DNA from: Nocardia sp. MH4
GTDB taxonomy: Bacteria; Actinomycetota; Actinomycetes; Mycobacteriales; Mycobacteriaceae
Assembly (NCBI RefSeq): GCF_019266065.1
Contig: NZ_LPNR01000071.1
Coordinates: 1 to 41,322, forward strand
Direction of reading: 5' to 3'
Length of the DNA: 41,322 nt
Shown: positions 22,025-30,482 of the stretch, piece by piece
Layout of the letters: the number at the start of each line of letters is the position of its first letter
Numbering within the stretch: position 1 is the stretch's first letter
Translations under genes and position numbers: made by a program
The notes under the pieces: generated by a model
Seen by the model: only the letters and a program-made list of their open reading frames with translations
Database searches by the model: none
What the model was told of the DNA's origin: nothing

Positions 22025-22567
22025 GTGACCGCCCCGCCGCTGCTCGACCTCGCGGCGTTCCAAGCGCTCGTATCCGGGACCGACCTCGAGGCGACCCGGC
22101 TCGCCGGGATCGTCCAGGAAATCCGCGACTACTGCGGATGGCACATCGCCCCGGCCTACGATGCCGTGTTCACCGTCGACGGCAACGGCACCGCTGTACA
22201 GCAGCTCCCCACCCTGCGCCTGAACTCGGTTGCCTCGGTGACCGAGTCCGGGACCGTCCTGCCGGACTACGGCTACGAGTGGTCGCAAGACGGCTCGCTG
22301 CGCAAGTGGAGCTGCTGGACGACTCGGTACCGAGGGATCGTCGTCGAGGCGAACCACGGGTACGAGACCGTGCCCGCGAACATCGTCTCGGTGATCCTCG
22401 ACGCCGCATCGTCGGCAATCGCGGCACCGGTCGGCGAGGCCGTCGTCGGTGACGAGCCCGAGAAGATGGGCCCGTTCGAGTGGGGCGACCGGCCCGACCG
22501 CGGCGTCGTGCTCACCGCGGCGCAGCACCGGGTACTCGACCACTACCGACTCCCGTTCCGGCCATGA
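22025..22567 (+). CDS. Head-tail connector (adaptor, gp6-like)
   Basis: 180 aa from GTG 22025. The helical start (FQALVSGTDLEATRLAGIVQ, then EIRDYCGWHIAP) matches gp6-like connectors that bind beneath the portal. A beta insertion follows, and VSVILDAASSAIAAP is the expected late helix. Gene order after the capsid also fits. Confidence 0.8.
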   Translation: MTAPPLLDLAAFQALVSGTDLEATRLAGIVQEIRDYCGWHIAPAYDAVFTVDGNGTAVQQLPTLRLNSVASVTESGTVLPDYGYEWSQDGSLRKWSCWTTRYRGIVVEANHGYETVPANIVSVILDAASSAIAAPVGEAVVGDEPEKMGPFEWGDRPDRGVVLTAAQHRVLDHYRLPFRP

Positions 22568-22869
22568 GCGAGACCGTGATCCGGCACCGCGGTGGCGGGA
22601 TGGACGACAACAACAACCCGGTGCCGTGGGTCGACCTCCCGCTCACCGTGCGGGCTGTGGCGCCCGGCACAACCGCCGAGTACGTCGACCGCGGTCGCAA
22701 CGGTGACCGGGTCGAGTACACGGTGTACGCCACGCCCGCCGTCGACATCACCAACGACGACGAGCTCACCGTGCGCGGTCGCCGATTCCTCGTGCAAGTC
22801 GAGGATTGGCGCTCTCCGCGCACCAACCGCACCGCCACCGTGGTGCTGTGCACGAGTGGGGAGGGGTAG
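22564..22869 (+). CDS. Head closure / stopper protein
   Basis: 101 aa, coupled to the connector by ATGA. Beta-rich with GTTAEYVDRGRNGDRVEYTV and TVRGRRFLVQVEDWRSPRTN, consistent with the small barrel of head-completion proteins. Assignment relies partly on its place between the adaptor and the gp10-like protein. Confidence 0.65.
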   Translation: MSETVIRHRGGGMDDNNNPVPWVDLPLTVRAVAPGTTAEYVDRGRNGDRVEYTVYATPAVDITNDDELTVRGRRFLVQVEDWRSPRTNRTATVVLCTSGEG

Positions 22870-22872
22870 CAG

Positions 22873-23133
22873 ATGGCACTACGGGTCAAGGTCACCCTCG
22901 ACCGCGAGGAGGTGGGTCGGCTGCTGCGTACCGCATGGGGTGACGACGTGGCCGAGCTCGCGAACGCCGTTGCCCGCGCGGCGGGTGGGCGGCGCAAGGG
23001 CGCGCGGGTGCGCCGCTTCACCTCCGACAGGCAGAAAGCGGCCGTGTCGGTACCCGCCGCCCGGCAGGCGAAAGACGGTGCGCTCACCCGCGCCGCTGCC
23101 GCTGTCGGGCTCACCGTGCGCGGGAAGCTGTGA
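22873..23133 (+). CDS. Minor tail/neck component (gp10-like position)
   Basis: 86 aa, very basic. RVKVTLDREEVGRLLRTAWG and DDVAELANAVARAAG give a helical start typical of HK97 gp10-type neck proteins, though shorter than usual. The basic tail (GGRRKGARVRRFTSDRQKAA) may contact DNA. Called mainly by position. Confidence 0.6.
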   Translation: MALRVKVTLDREEVGRLLRTAWGDDVAELANAVARAAGGRRKGARVRRFTSDRQKAAVSVPAARQAKDGALTRAAAAVGLTVRGKL

Positions 23134-23534
23134 AGCCGTACCGCCTGCCCGGCGATCCCGCTCGGGTGATCAAGGACTATCTCGCCACCGTGCTGCCGCC
23201 GCTCGTCGCCGCACCGGCGCCGACTGTCGGCATGGTGCTGCCGTCGTCCTGGTCGACAAGCAGCGCGCCCGCCGTCGTGGTGTTCGACGACAGCGGGCCC
23301 GTGCAGTGGCCGGTCACCACCTCGCCCACGGTGCGCGTCACCGTGTGGGCGAACGGTCGCGACCGGTCCCGCGCGATCGCGGGCCGGTGCCTCGGCGTGC
23401 TGCTCGCGCACCGGGTACCCGGTGTCGCCACCATCACCGAGCCGACGCTGTTGCTCGAGGCTGTCGACGAGAACAACCACGGCGTCATGACGTCGTTCAC
23501 CGTGCGAGCGCTCGCCCGCACGATCGCGGGCTGA
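23130..23534 (+). CDS. Tail terminator / completion protein
   Basis: 134 aa from GTG 23130, overlapping the previous stop (GTGA). The pattern of an N-terminal helix followed by strands (PAVVVFDDSGPVQWPVTTSP, TVRVTVWANGRDRSRAIAGR) is that of the tail terminator that caps the tail tube. The next gene is the major tail protein, as expected. Confidence 0.7.
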   Translation: MKPYRLPGDPARVIKDYLATVLPPLVAAPAPTVGMVLPSSWSTSSAPAVVVFDDSGPVQWPVTTSPTVRVTVWANGRDRSRAIAGRCLGVLLAHRVPGVATITEPTLLLEAVDENNHGVMTSFTVRALARTIAG

Positions 23535-23604
23535 CCGCGCCTAGCCACCTGCCCCGATTCCCGGCGGTGGGGGAAATCCGATCCTCACGAAAGGGGATAC
23601 ACGC

Positions 23605-24411
23605 ATGTCTCTCGAACGTAATCCCGACGCCGTCCAGATCTTCGCGGACGCAGCGATTTTCGTCGGCAAGACGCTGACGCCGACCATGCCCGCCACCATC
23701 GAGGACGAGTTCGATTCGACGTGGGACAACCTCGGCATTCTAAACGGCGACGACGGCGTGAAGAACGCCAGGGAATGGGATACCACCGAGCATTTCGGGT
23801 GGGGCATCGGTCTCTACAAGAAGGGCTACAAGAACTACAAGGAGAACCGGGTTTTCACCTGCCTCGAGTCGAACAACACGACTCGGCGCATCGCGCACCC
23901 CGGTTCGACCGCGACACAGGTTCGCGTTCCGCGGCCCGGGAATTTCATCCTCGGGTTCGAGTTCATCAACGACCTCGGCGTGCCCGAGCGGCTCATCACC
24001 GCGCGGCCCGCGACGTGCTGGATTCCGAACCTCGACCGGAACGAGAGCGACCCGACCGGCCACGAGGTGACGGCCGACATCTTCGCCCGCGGCGACGGAC
24101 TGCTGTACACGCGGCAGTACACCCCGATCCACGAGGTGCAGCTCGTCACGATCACCGGCACCCCGACCGGCGGCGCGTTCAAGCTCGCGGGCAGCGCGGA
24201 CATCACCTACGACGCCGCGGCGTCGGCCGTGCAGACCGCGCTCGAGGCGGTGCTCGGTACCGGAAACGTCGCCGTCACCGGCTCGGCCGGTGGCCCGTAC
24301 ACCGTGACCTTGCAGGGCGAGCTCGCCGGACAGCCGAACGAGCTGCTCGTCGCCACCCACACCCTGACCGGCGGCACGGCGCCCGGCGTCACCGTCGCCG
24401 ACGCGCCGTAA
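23605..24411 (+). CDS. Major tail protein
   Basis: 268 aa. The tube domain is residues about 1-185, with DDGVKNAREWDTTEHFGWGI and NFILGFEFINDLGVPERLIT. A C-terminal add-on (about 190-268), VQLVTITGTPTGGAFKLAGS followed by VTLQGELAGQPNELL, is a separate beta module that would decorate the tail surface. ATG 23605 has GAAAGGGG upstream. Position before the chaperone pair confirms the role. Confidence 0.88.
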   Translation: MSLERNPDAVQIFADAAIFVGKTLTPTMPATIEDEFDSTWDNLGILNGDDGVKNAREWDTTEHFGWGIGLYKKGYKNYKENRVFTCLESNNTTRRIAHPGSTATQVRVPRPGNFILGFEFINDLGVPERLITARPATCWIPNLDRNESDPTGHEVTADIFARGDGLLYTRQYTPIHEVQLVTITGTPTGGAFKLAGSADITYDAAASAVQTALEAVLGTGNVAVTGSAGGPYTVTLQGELAGQPNELLVATHTLTGGTAPGVTVADAP

Positions 24412-24418
24412 CCCAGAC

Positions 24419-24465
24419 GCGGCCGGGCCCCGGAATTACTGGCGTGGTTCGCCGGGCCCGGTCGC
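24419..24465 (+). terminator. GC-rich hairpin after the major tail gene
   Basis: GCGGCCGGGCCC (24419-24430) pairs with GGGCCCGGTCGC (24454-24465), one G-U pair, 23-nt loop, without a T tract. It may reduce read-through after the highly expressed tail gene. Confidence 0.4.
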
Positions 24466-24503
24466 ACTCTCCCCGAGGACCACGCCAGCAGGGAACCACG
24501 CCA

Positions 24504-24824
24504 ATGCCCGACATCCCCACCGAGGCGGAGATCCGCGCCGGGGCGAAAGAGCTCGGCCTCGCCGACGAGAACGGCAACTACCGGCAGCGCGACCGCAACC
24601 GGATCGCCGCCGCTGTGCAGGCCGCCAAACAGGAGGCGGCCACAGCCGCCGATCCGGCCGCAGGCACAACCGCCGCCCAGCTCGCCCAGTTCGCCGACGA
24701 GCTCAACACTGCGGGCCCGTTCCGCGACGAGACCACCACCGCGGTTCTCGTCGAGGCGGCCCGCCACCTACTCGAGGCGCAAGGTCTGCGCCTCGCATCC
24801 AGAGAGGAAACCACGCCATCATGA
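24504..24824 (+). CDS. Hypothetical tail-region protein
   Basis: 106 aa between the major tail gene and the tail chaperones. The N-terminus TEAEIRAGAKELGLADENGN resembles a short helix-turn segment, followed by a long Ala-rich helix. It overlaps the chaperone gene by 4 bases (ATGA). No family recognised. Confidence 0.65.
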   Translation: MPDIPTEAEIRAGAKELGLADENGNYRQRDRNRIAAAVQAAKQEAATAADPAAGTTAAQLAQFADELNTAGPFRDETTTAVLVEAARHLLEAQGLRLASREETTPS

Positions 24825-25177
24825 CCACTTCCCGAGCCCCCCGTAAGGCGCCGGCCAAGCGCGCCACCCCGCACAAGCCCGCCGGTGTGCGCGAGCCGCA
24901 GGACCACCTCAAGTCCGCGGCCGAACGCGAGGCCGACGGCGACGAGTTCGTCGAGTTCGAGTTCGAGGGCGTCACCTACACCGCGCCCGCGAACCTCGAG
25001 AAGACCAAGGGCGTCGCGCGGGCCCTCGACAACCAGCTCGGCACGATCGCGCTCGAGAAGCTGCTCGGCCCGGCCGAGTTCAAGAAGTTCCTCGACACCG
25101 ACCCCTACGACGCGGACTACGTGAAGATGCTCGACGCGTGGGCCGACGCGGCCGGGTTCGACACCTCGGGAAACTAG
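24821..25177 (+). CDS. Tail assembly chaperone, short form (gpG-like)
   Basis: 118 aa. A basic, disordered N-terminus leads to a core with EFVEFEFEGVTYTAPANLEK and LLGPAEFKKFLDTDPYDADY. Its stop at 25175-25177 directly follows the slippery heptamer GGGAAAC. With the frameshifted long form it acts with the tape measure during tail assembly (established for lambda and mycobacteriophages). Confidence 0.85.
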   Translation: MTTSRAPRKAPAKRATPHKPAGVREPQDHLKSAAEREADGDEFVEFEFEGVTYTAPANLEKTKGVARALDNQLGTIALEKLLGPAEFKKFLDTDPYDADYVKMLDAWADAAGFDTSGN

Positions 25178-25554
25178 CGACCCTGCTGCGGCTGCTCCGG
25201 GAAGTACCGGACAAGGTCGAGCGGGACCTGTCCCGCTATCACCATGTCCGGTACTCCGACCGGTGGCGCGTCGACGCCGCCGGGGTGCCGCTACTCACGC
25301 TGCGCGAGATCTGGGTCCGCATCGTCGACCTGCCCGGCGACTCGGCGATCGCAGCGCACGAGAACGGCGGAACGCCGCGGTGGGGCGTATCCGAGCACCT
25401 GCTCGCCGACATCTGGGGCGCACTGACCGGCCAACCGCACGCCGGACGCCCCAAATCACCCGCACAACGCGCCATCACAGCCGCCCGCCGTCGCGCGACG
25501 CGGCAGGTCCAAGCGCGGTTCGCACGCCGCCGCCGAGCGATCGGCACCGAGTGA
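24821..25554 (+). CDS. Tail assembly chaperone, -1 frameshift product (gpGT-like)
   Basis: Shift by -1 on GGGAAAC fuses the 118-residue short form to 126 residues read from 25174, beginning LATLLRLLREVPDKVERDLS. No independent start with a ribosome site serves the second frame well, and its reading continues to 25554, just before the tape measure gene. The fusion would be 244 aa. This is the conserved organisation of siphovirus tails. Confidence 0.82.
25168..25174 (+). promoter_or_regulatory. -1 ribosomal frameshift slippery site GGGAAAC
   Basis: Read in the zero frame as G GGA AAC immediately before the TAG stop. It matches the X XXY YYZ rule exactly, and slippage joins the two tail chaperone frames. 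Confidence 0.85.
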
Positions 25555-25565
25555 GGGGGTGAGCC

Positions 25566-28500
25566 ATGTCCACCGCGTACGCCACGCTCGAGGTAATCCC
25601 CACCGTCCGGGGAATCACAGGCCGAATCGAGCGGCAGATCTCGGGACCGCTCACCGCCGCCGGACAGAAAGCCGGACGTGACACCGGTACCGCGATCACC
25701 TCCGGCATCGGGTCGGCACAGTGGGAGACCACCGGCCGGGCGGCCGGGGCGCGCGTCGGAACCGGACTCAAGGCGTCGAGCCTGAGAGCTGGCCACGACG
25801 CCGGGCGGTCGATCGCTTCGGGCATGGCCAGCGCGAACTACGAGGCGGCCGGGCGCGACGCGGCAGGCCGGTTCCGCGCCGGGCTCGTCTCGTCCGGGCG
25901 AGCGACCGGCCGCGACACCGGCCGCGCGATCTCCGAGGGCGTACGCAGCGAGGACTACCAGGCGACCGGGCGCTCGATCGCGTCCCGGCTCAGCTCTGGA
26001 ATCACCACCGGCGTTCGGGGGATCACGCTCGGGTTCGGCGTCGCCACCAAGGCCGCGAGCCTGTTCATCGTCAACGCGGGCACGATCGCGTCCGTATTCG
26101 GCCTCGCGGCGAAGGTGGTCAAGTCGTTCTCGGCCGCGACGTTCGTCTCGGCGGTCGCGCTGCAACAGGTCGCCTCGACCGGGCTCACGAAACTAGCCGG
26201 TGCGCTGCGCCTTATCGCCGCGATCGCGAGCCGGGTGGCGAAGGAAATCGGGCAGATCACCGCGGCGTTCCTCGTGCTGCAAGGCGTCGTCCGCGTGATC
26301 GGGTTCATGACGAACTTCGCCAAGCGGCTCGCGATCATGACCGTCGGCGGCGCCGCGGCGATCGGCGTCGTGTCCGGTCTGGCGACCATCGTCGGCGGCG
26401 CGCTCAGTACCGCACTGACCGCCGGGGCGCTGGCGCTCGGCGCGTTCGCCGGTGCCGCGGCCGGTATCGGCGGCCCGGCCATTTTCGCGCTCAAGGTCGG
26501 AATGAAGGGCCTCGCCGACGGCGCTGCGGATTTCAACAAGCAATTCAGCGATGCCGACGAGGCATTCAACAAAATGATCGGCCAGCGCATGGGGCCGATG
26601 CTGACCGCCGTTCGCACATTGCGAATGGAAATGGTCGACCGATTCTCGGCCGAACTCGTTCCCGCTTTCCAGCGCATCGGCGTCGGAATCGACCAGGTGC
26701 GCGGCAAATTCGGGTGGATGTCTGTCTACATGGGACAGATCGGCCAAGACATCGCGATGTCTCTCACCGGGCCGGGCACGATCGAGGCGTTCCAGAAAAT
26801 GGGCGACGCGTCGGGCGTGTTCTTCCAACACCTCAACAAGGGTGAATCGGGCCTCGGTGGATTGTCGTCCGGTCTGGTCACATTCGCCAGCACCGCCGCG
26901 ACCGCGTTCCAGGATTCCAGCCGCGGCCTGAACGACCTGTTCCTCGACCTCGGCGAGAAGCTGCGCACGATCACGCCCGAGCAGATCCGCGGCGCGCTCG
27001 ACCAGTTCCGGCAGGTGTTCACCAACATCTCGAACGTCGCCGGACCGCTGTTCAACCTGTTCCGGCAGCTCGGCCAGATCTCGGCGCAGGGCCTCGCCCC
27101 CGGGTTCGTCGCCGTCGGAAACGCGATCCGCGAGGCCACGCCCGCGCTGCTGAACATGGGCGGCATCATCATGCCCGCGCTCGGGCGGGTGATGCAGGAA
27201 CTCGCACCGCTCATCCCGCGACTCGTCGAGGCGTTCACCCCATGGGCCACCACGCTGGCCACCGTCGCGCCGCACCTGGCCGCGATGGTCGCGCACATGG
27301 CGCCGCTCGCGCCGTACCTGCTCATGATCGCGACCGGGTTCAAAATCGCCGGCGCCGTGATGCTGCTGTGGAACGCCGCCGCGTTCGCCGGTGCCGTCGC
27401 GCAAGGCGTGTTCGCCGCGGCGACCGGCCGCAGCGCGGCGACGCTCACCGGCAACACGATCGCGCTCGCGGCGCACAGGGTCGCGCTCATCGCCGGTGCG
27501 GTCGCCGCTCGCGCGTTCGGCGTGGCGATGACTTTCGCCACCGGCCCTATCGGGTTGATCGTCCTGGCCGTCGCTGCGGTCGGCGCGGCGCTGTGGGCGT
27601 TCTTCACCAAGACCGAGATCGGCAAGAAATGGTGGGCCGCCATCTGGTCCGGGATTCAGACCGCCGTGTCGGTGGCGTGGGAATACCTGAAAGTCGCGTG
27701 GCAGGGAATTCTCGCCGGAATTCAGTGGATCGGCGACAAGGTCAATTGGCTGTGGGTGAACGTATTCTCGCCCGCGTTCGGGTTCATCGGTGCGCTGATT
27801 TCGGCGTGGTGGACCGGCATCGTGCAGCCTGCTTTCGAGGGCCTGAAAACTGCGATCGGCATTGTCGGCGACGCAATCTCGTGGTGGTGGAACTCGATCG
27901 TCACACCCGCGTTCGATGCAGTCGGCGCCGCCATCTCGTATTTCTGGGAGAACTTCGGCTCGCCGATCTTCAACAACTTCAAGACCATTATCGGTCTCGT
28001 CGGCGACGCAATCTCGTGGTGGTGGAACACCATCGCGGTACCCGGATTCCAGGCCGTCGGCGCGGTGATGTCGTGGCTGTGGGACAACGTCGGGTCGCCG
28101 GTGTTCAACAACCTCAAGACCGGGATCGGCCTCGTCGGCGACGCGTTCTCGTTCTTCAAGGACAACGTCGTCGACCCGGTGTTCGGTGGGATCGGCGATG
28201 CGATCTCGTTCGCGTGGGACAACGTCGTATCGCCCATCTTCGACAAGCTCAAGACCGGGATCGGGCTCGTCGGCGACGCGTTCGGCACCGCCGGTGGCGT
28301 GATCAAGTCGATGTGGTCGGGCGTCGCCGACATCCTGCGCCCGGCCGTGCATTTCCTCGGCAACATCCTGGCCAAGGTCCCGAGCAGCATCGGCCCGATC
28401 GAGATCCCCGGCGCCGGTGCCGCACAGGACCTCGGCCGGGCGATGCAGTCGTTCCGAAACGGCGGCCCGGTCTCCGGCGCGGGCACCGCCACGAGCGACA

Positions 28501-29507
28501 GCATCCTCGCCGCCCTGAGCAATGGCGAGTTCGTCGTGCGGGCCCGGTACGCGCAGCAGTACCTACCGCTGCTTGAGGCGATCAACAACGGCCGCCCACT
28601 GCCCGCCTACGCCGGTGGCGGCCTGGTCGACATTCAGAACTGGCTACGGGGCGAGGCGGGCAAGCCGTATCAGTACGGCGGCACCGGTAACCCGAGCTGG
28701 GACTGCTCGGGCATCACGGGTGGCGCATGGGCCAAGGTCACCGGCAAGACCCCGAACGCCCGCTACTTCACCACCGACAGCGATTTCGGGTCGATGGGCT
28801 GGAAGTCGGGACCCGGCGGTGCGGGCGATCTCACCATCGGCACCAACGGCGGCAGCGGCACCGGCGGGCACATGTCCGGTCGGCTCGGCGACCTGAAATT
28901 CGAGTCGTCCGGCACGGACGGCGTCGAGGTCGGCTCGGGCGCACAGGACCCGTCGACCTTCGCGCAGCAATGGCACTGGCCGGTCGGCGGCAACCCGCTC
29001 AGCAGCGGCACCGGCGGCACCGGTGGTAGTGGCGCAGGCGGTTCGGGCGGGACGAGTGGGCTCGGCTCCGGCGGCACCGGGGGATCGGGCGCCGGCGGGG
29101 CGAGCACGGCGGGTGCGGCCACTTCGCGGCCGTCGGGCACCGCGGTGCCGGTGTGGGTCGACAACTGGCCGTCGTCGTTGTCGACGAGCAGCTCGTCGGC
29201 GAGCACCGCGGCCTCGGACACGACGACCTCGTCGTCGCCGTCGAGCGTGAGCCCGACGAGCGACAACACCGACGGCTCGTTCGACCAGGCCGCCGCGGTG
29301 AACGCGGCGTTCTCCAAGTTCAACAGCGCCATGTCCGACGCCGGTTCGACGTTCCTCAAGGGCCAGAAGTCGAGCCTTCCCGGTGTCGGCGGCTACGTCG
29401 AGGGGATCGAGAAGACCGTCAACAACTGGTCGATCGTCGTCGCCGATGTGTACGAGGCGATCAGTGCAGCCACCCGCGAGCAGAAGCGCCAGACGGCGGG
29501 GAAGTAG
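25566..29507 (+). CDS. Tape measure protein with C-terminal NlpC/P60-type peptidase domain
   Basis: 1313 aa, the longest gene, directly after the tail chaperones. Residues about 1-140 hold TGRDTGRAI-type repeats. Hydrophobic segments lie at about 170-310 and 590-680 (for example FATGPIGLIVLAVAAVGAAL). Four 45-residue repeats follow at about 719-898. At about 1020-1135 a peptidase domain has Cys1047 in SWDCSG and His1102 in GGHMSG, likely used to open peptidoglycan during DNA entry. The tail end is Gly/Ser/Thr-rich and then helical. The protein sets tail length. Confidence 0.92.
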   Translation: MSTAYATLEVIPTVRGITGRIERQISGPLTAAGQKAGRDTGTAITSGIGSAQWETTGRAAGARVGTGLKASSLRAGHDAGRSIASGMASANYEAAGRDAAGRFRAGLVSSGRATGRDTGRAISEGVRSEDYQATGRSIASRLSSGITTGVRGITLGFGVATKAASLFIVNAGTIASVFGLAAKVVKSFSAATFVSAVALQQVASTGLTKLAGALRLIAAIASRVAKEIGQITAAFLVLQGVVRVIGFMTNFAKRLAIMTVGGAAAIGVVSGLATIVGGALSTALTAGALALGAFAGAAAGIGGPAIFALKVGMKGLADGAADFNKQFSDADEAFNKMIGQRMGPMLTAVRTLRMEMVDRFSAELVPAFQRIGVGIDQVRGKFGWMSVYMGQIGQDIAMSLTGPGTIEAFQKMGDASGVFFQHLNKGESGLGGLSSGLVTFASTAATAFQDSSRGLNDLFLDLGEKLRTITPEQIRGALDQFRQVFTNISNVAGPLFNLFRQLGQISAQGLAPGFVAVGNAIREATPALLNMGGIIMPALGRVMQELAPLIPRLVEAFTPWATTLATVAPHLAAMVAHMAPLAPYLLMIATGFKIAGAVMLLWNAAAFAGAVAQGVFAAATGRSAATLTGNTIALAAHRVALIAGAVAARAFGVAMTFATGPIGLIVLAVAAVGAALWAFFTKTEIGKKWWAAIWSGIQTAVSVAWEYLKVAWQGILAGIQWIGDKVNWLWVNVFSPAFGFIGALISAWWTGIVQPAFEGLKTAIGIVGDAISWWWNSIVTPAFDAVGAAISYFWENFGSPIFNNFKTIIGLVGDAISWWWNTIAVPGFQAVGAVMSWLWDNVGSPVFNNLKTGIGLVGDAFSFFKDNVVDPVFGGIGDAISFAWDNVVSPIFDKLKTGIGLVGDAFGTAGGVIKSMWSGVADILRPAVHFLGNILAKVPSSIGPIEIPGAGAAQDLGRAMQSFRNGGPVSGAGTATSDSILAALSNGEFVVRARYAQQYLPLLEAINNGRPLPAYAGGGLVDIQNWLRGEAGKPYQYGGTGNPSWDCSGITGGAWAKVTGKTPNARYFTTDSDFGSMGWKSGPGGAGDLTIGTNGGSGTGGHMSGRLGDLKFESSGTDGVEVGSGAQDPSTFAQQWHWPVGGNPLSSGTGGTGGSGAGGSGGTSGLGSGGTGGSGAGGASTAGAATSRPSGTAVPVWVDNWPSSLSTSSSSASTAASDTTTSSSPSSVSPTSDNTDGSFDQAAAVNAAFSKFNSAMSDAGSTFLKGQKSSLPGVGGYVEGIEKTVNNWSIVVADVYEAISAATREQKRQTAGK
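27720..28259 (+). repeat. Four tandem 135-bp repeats in the tape measure gene
   Basis: Each unit encodes 45 residues beginning with a sequence like IGLVGDAISWWWN and ending near PIFNNLKTG. Units start at 27720, 27855, 27990 and 28125, with a partial fifth at 28260. The DNA is closest between units 2 and 3 (both contain GGCGACGCAATCTCGTGG). Confidence 0.8.
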
Positions 29508-29515
29508 GGGCGAAC

Positions 29516-30481
29516 GTGGGTGTGTACGCAACGGTCGAGCTGTTCGGATGTGACGGCTCGTATTTCTGCCTGTCCGGCGCCGAGGCGGGCAATCAGGGCG
29601 TGGTACTCGAGACCGGGCCGCAGGGCCTCTACGACGCCCCGGTCAAGGTGATGATGAAGCGCGGGGCGTTCGAGGTCGGCGGCAAACCGGCCAAGGTCGA
29701 CCGGCCGTATCGCGAGCTCGACCTGTCGCTTGGCGCATTCAGCGACGACCCCGAGGACTGGGCCGAGATCGACTCGGCGCTGCGGATGGCTCTCGATTAC
29801 GAGGTCGACCCGTGGGACCCGGACGCGAAACCGGCGCGCCTGTCGATCACCACCGACCGCAGCGGTACCCGGTCCCTCGACGTGCTGCTGCTCGATTCGC
29901 CGATTATGGCGATGGACACCGACCCATGGGACTACAGCCAATCGTCGTTGCCCGCGAAACTCGTTGCTTCGCAACCAATGTGGTACGAGCCGGATTGGCT
30001 CGGCGATGACGAGCACCCGGCGGGATGGCAGATGTCGGGCGGGTCGTCGGGCTCGGGCGAAGTGTGGGTGTGCAACCCGACCGACCGGCCGATGCTGCAC
30101 ACGGTCGTCGTCACCGGCGACGGCCGCGCGCACATCGCCGATTTCTCGTGGACGGGGCCGAAGGGCGCGCGCGTGCCGGGCGTCGACTTCCGCTCGGGTC
30201 GTGACGACTCCGACCGGATGGTCGTCACGATGCCAATCGGCGCGGTGAACGGGCACGGTCTGACGGCGCATGTCGACCGGATGCGCATCCCGTTCGAGGA
30301 CTTCACCGGCACGAACGTGGTCGGCCTCATGCACGGCAACCGCCTGTTGTACGCGGTCCCGCCCTACACGCCATGGACGGCGCTACCGGTCGCCGCGTCC
30401 GAGGTCACGAGCGCCACGTTCGGAATCCTGTTCCGCCAACCGCGGTTGTGGTCGCGCCCGTGGGGATTGGAGAAGTTCTGA
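29516..30481 (+). CDS. Distal tail / minor tail protein
   Basis: 321 aa from GTG 29516. Beta-rich throughout, with DLSLGAFSDDPEDWAEIDSA and EVWVCNPTDRPMLHTVVVTG; the latter is like the Dit-type galectin domain of distal tail proteins. It lies between the tape measure and the gp37-like protein, the usual place of the tail-tip hub. No catalytic motif. Confidence 0.75.
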   Translation: MGVYATVELFGCDGSYFCLSGAEAGNQGVVLETGPQGLYDAPVKVMMKRGAFEVGGKPAKVDRPYRELDLSLGAFSDDPEDWAEIDSALRMALDYEVDPWDPDAKPARLSITTDRSGTRSLDVLLLDSPIMAMDTDPWDYSQSSLPAKLVASQPMWYEPDWLGDDEHPAGWQMSGGSSGSGEVWVCNPTDRPMLHTVVVTGDGRAHIADFSWTGPKGARVPGVDFRSGRDDSDRMVVTMPIGAVNGHGLTAHVDRMRIPFEDFTGTNVVGLMHGNRLLYAVPPYTPWTALPVAASEVTSATFGILFRQPRLWSRPWGLEKF

Positions 30482-30482
30482 C

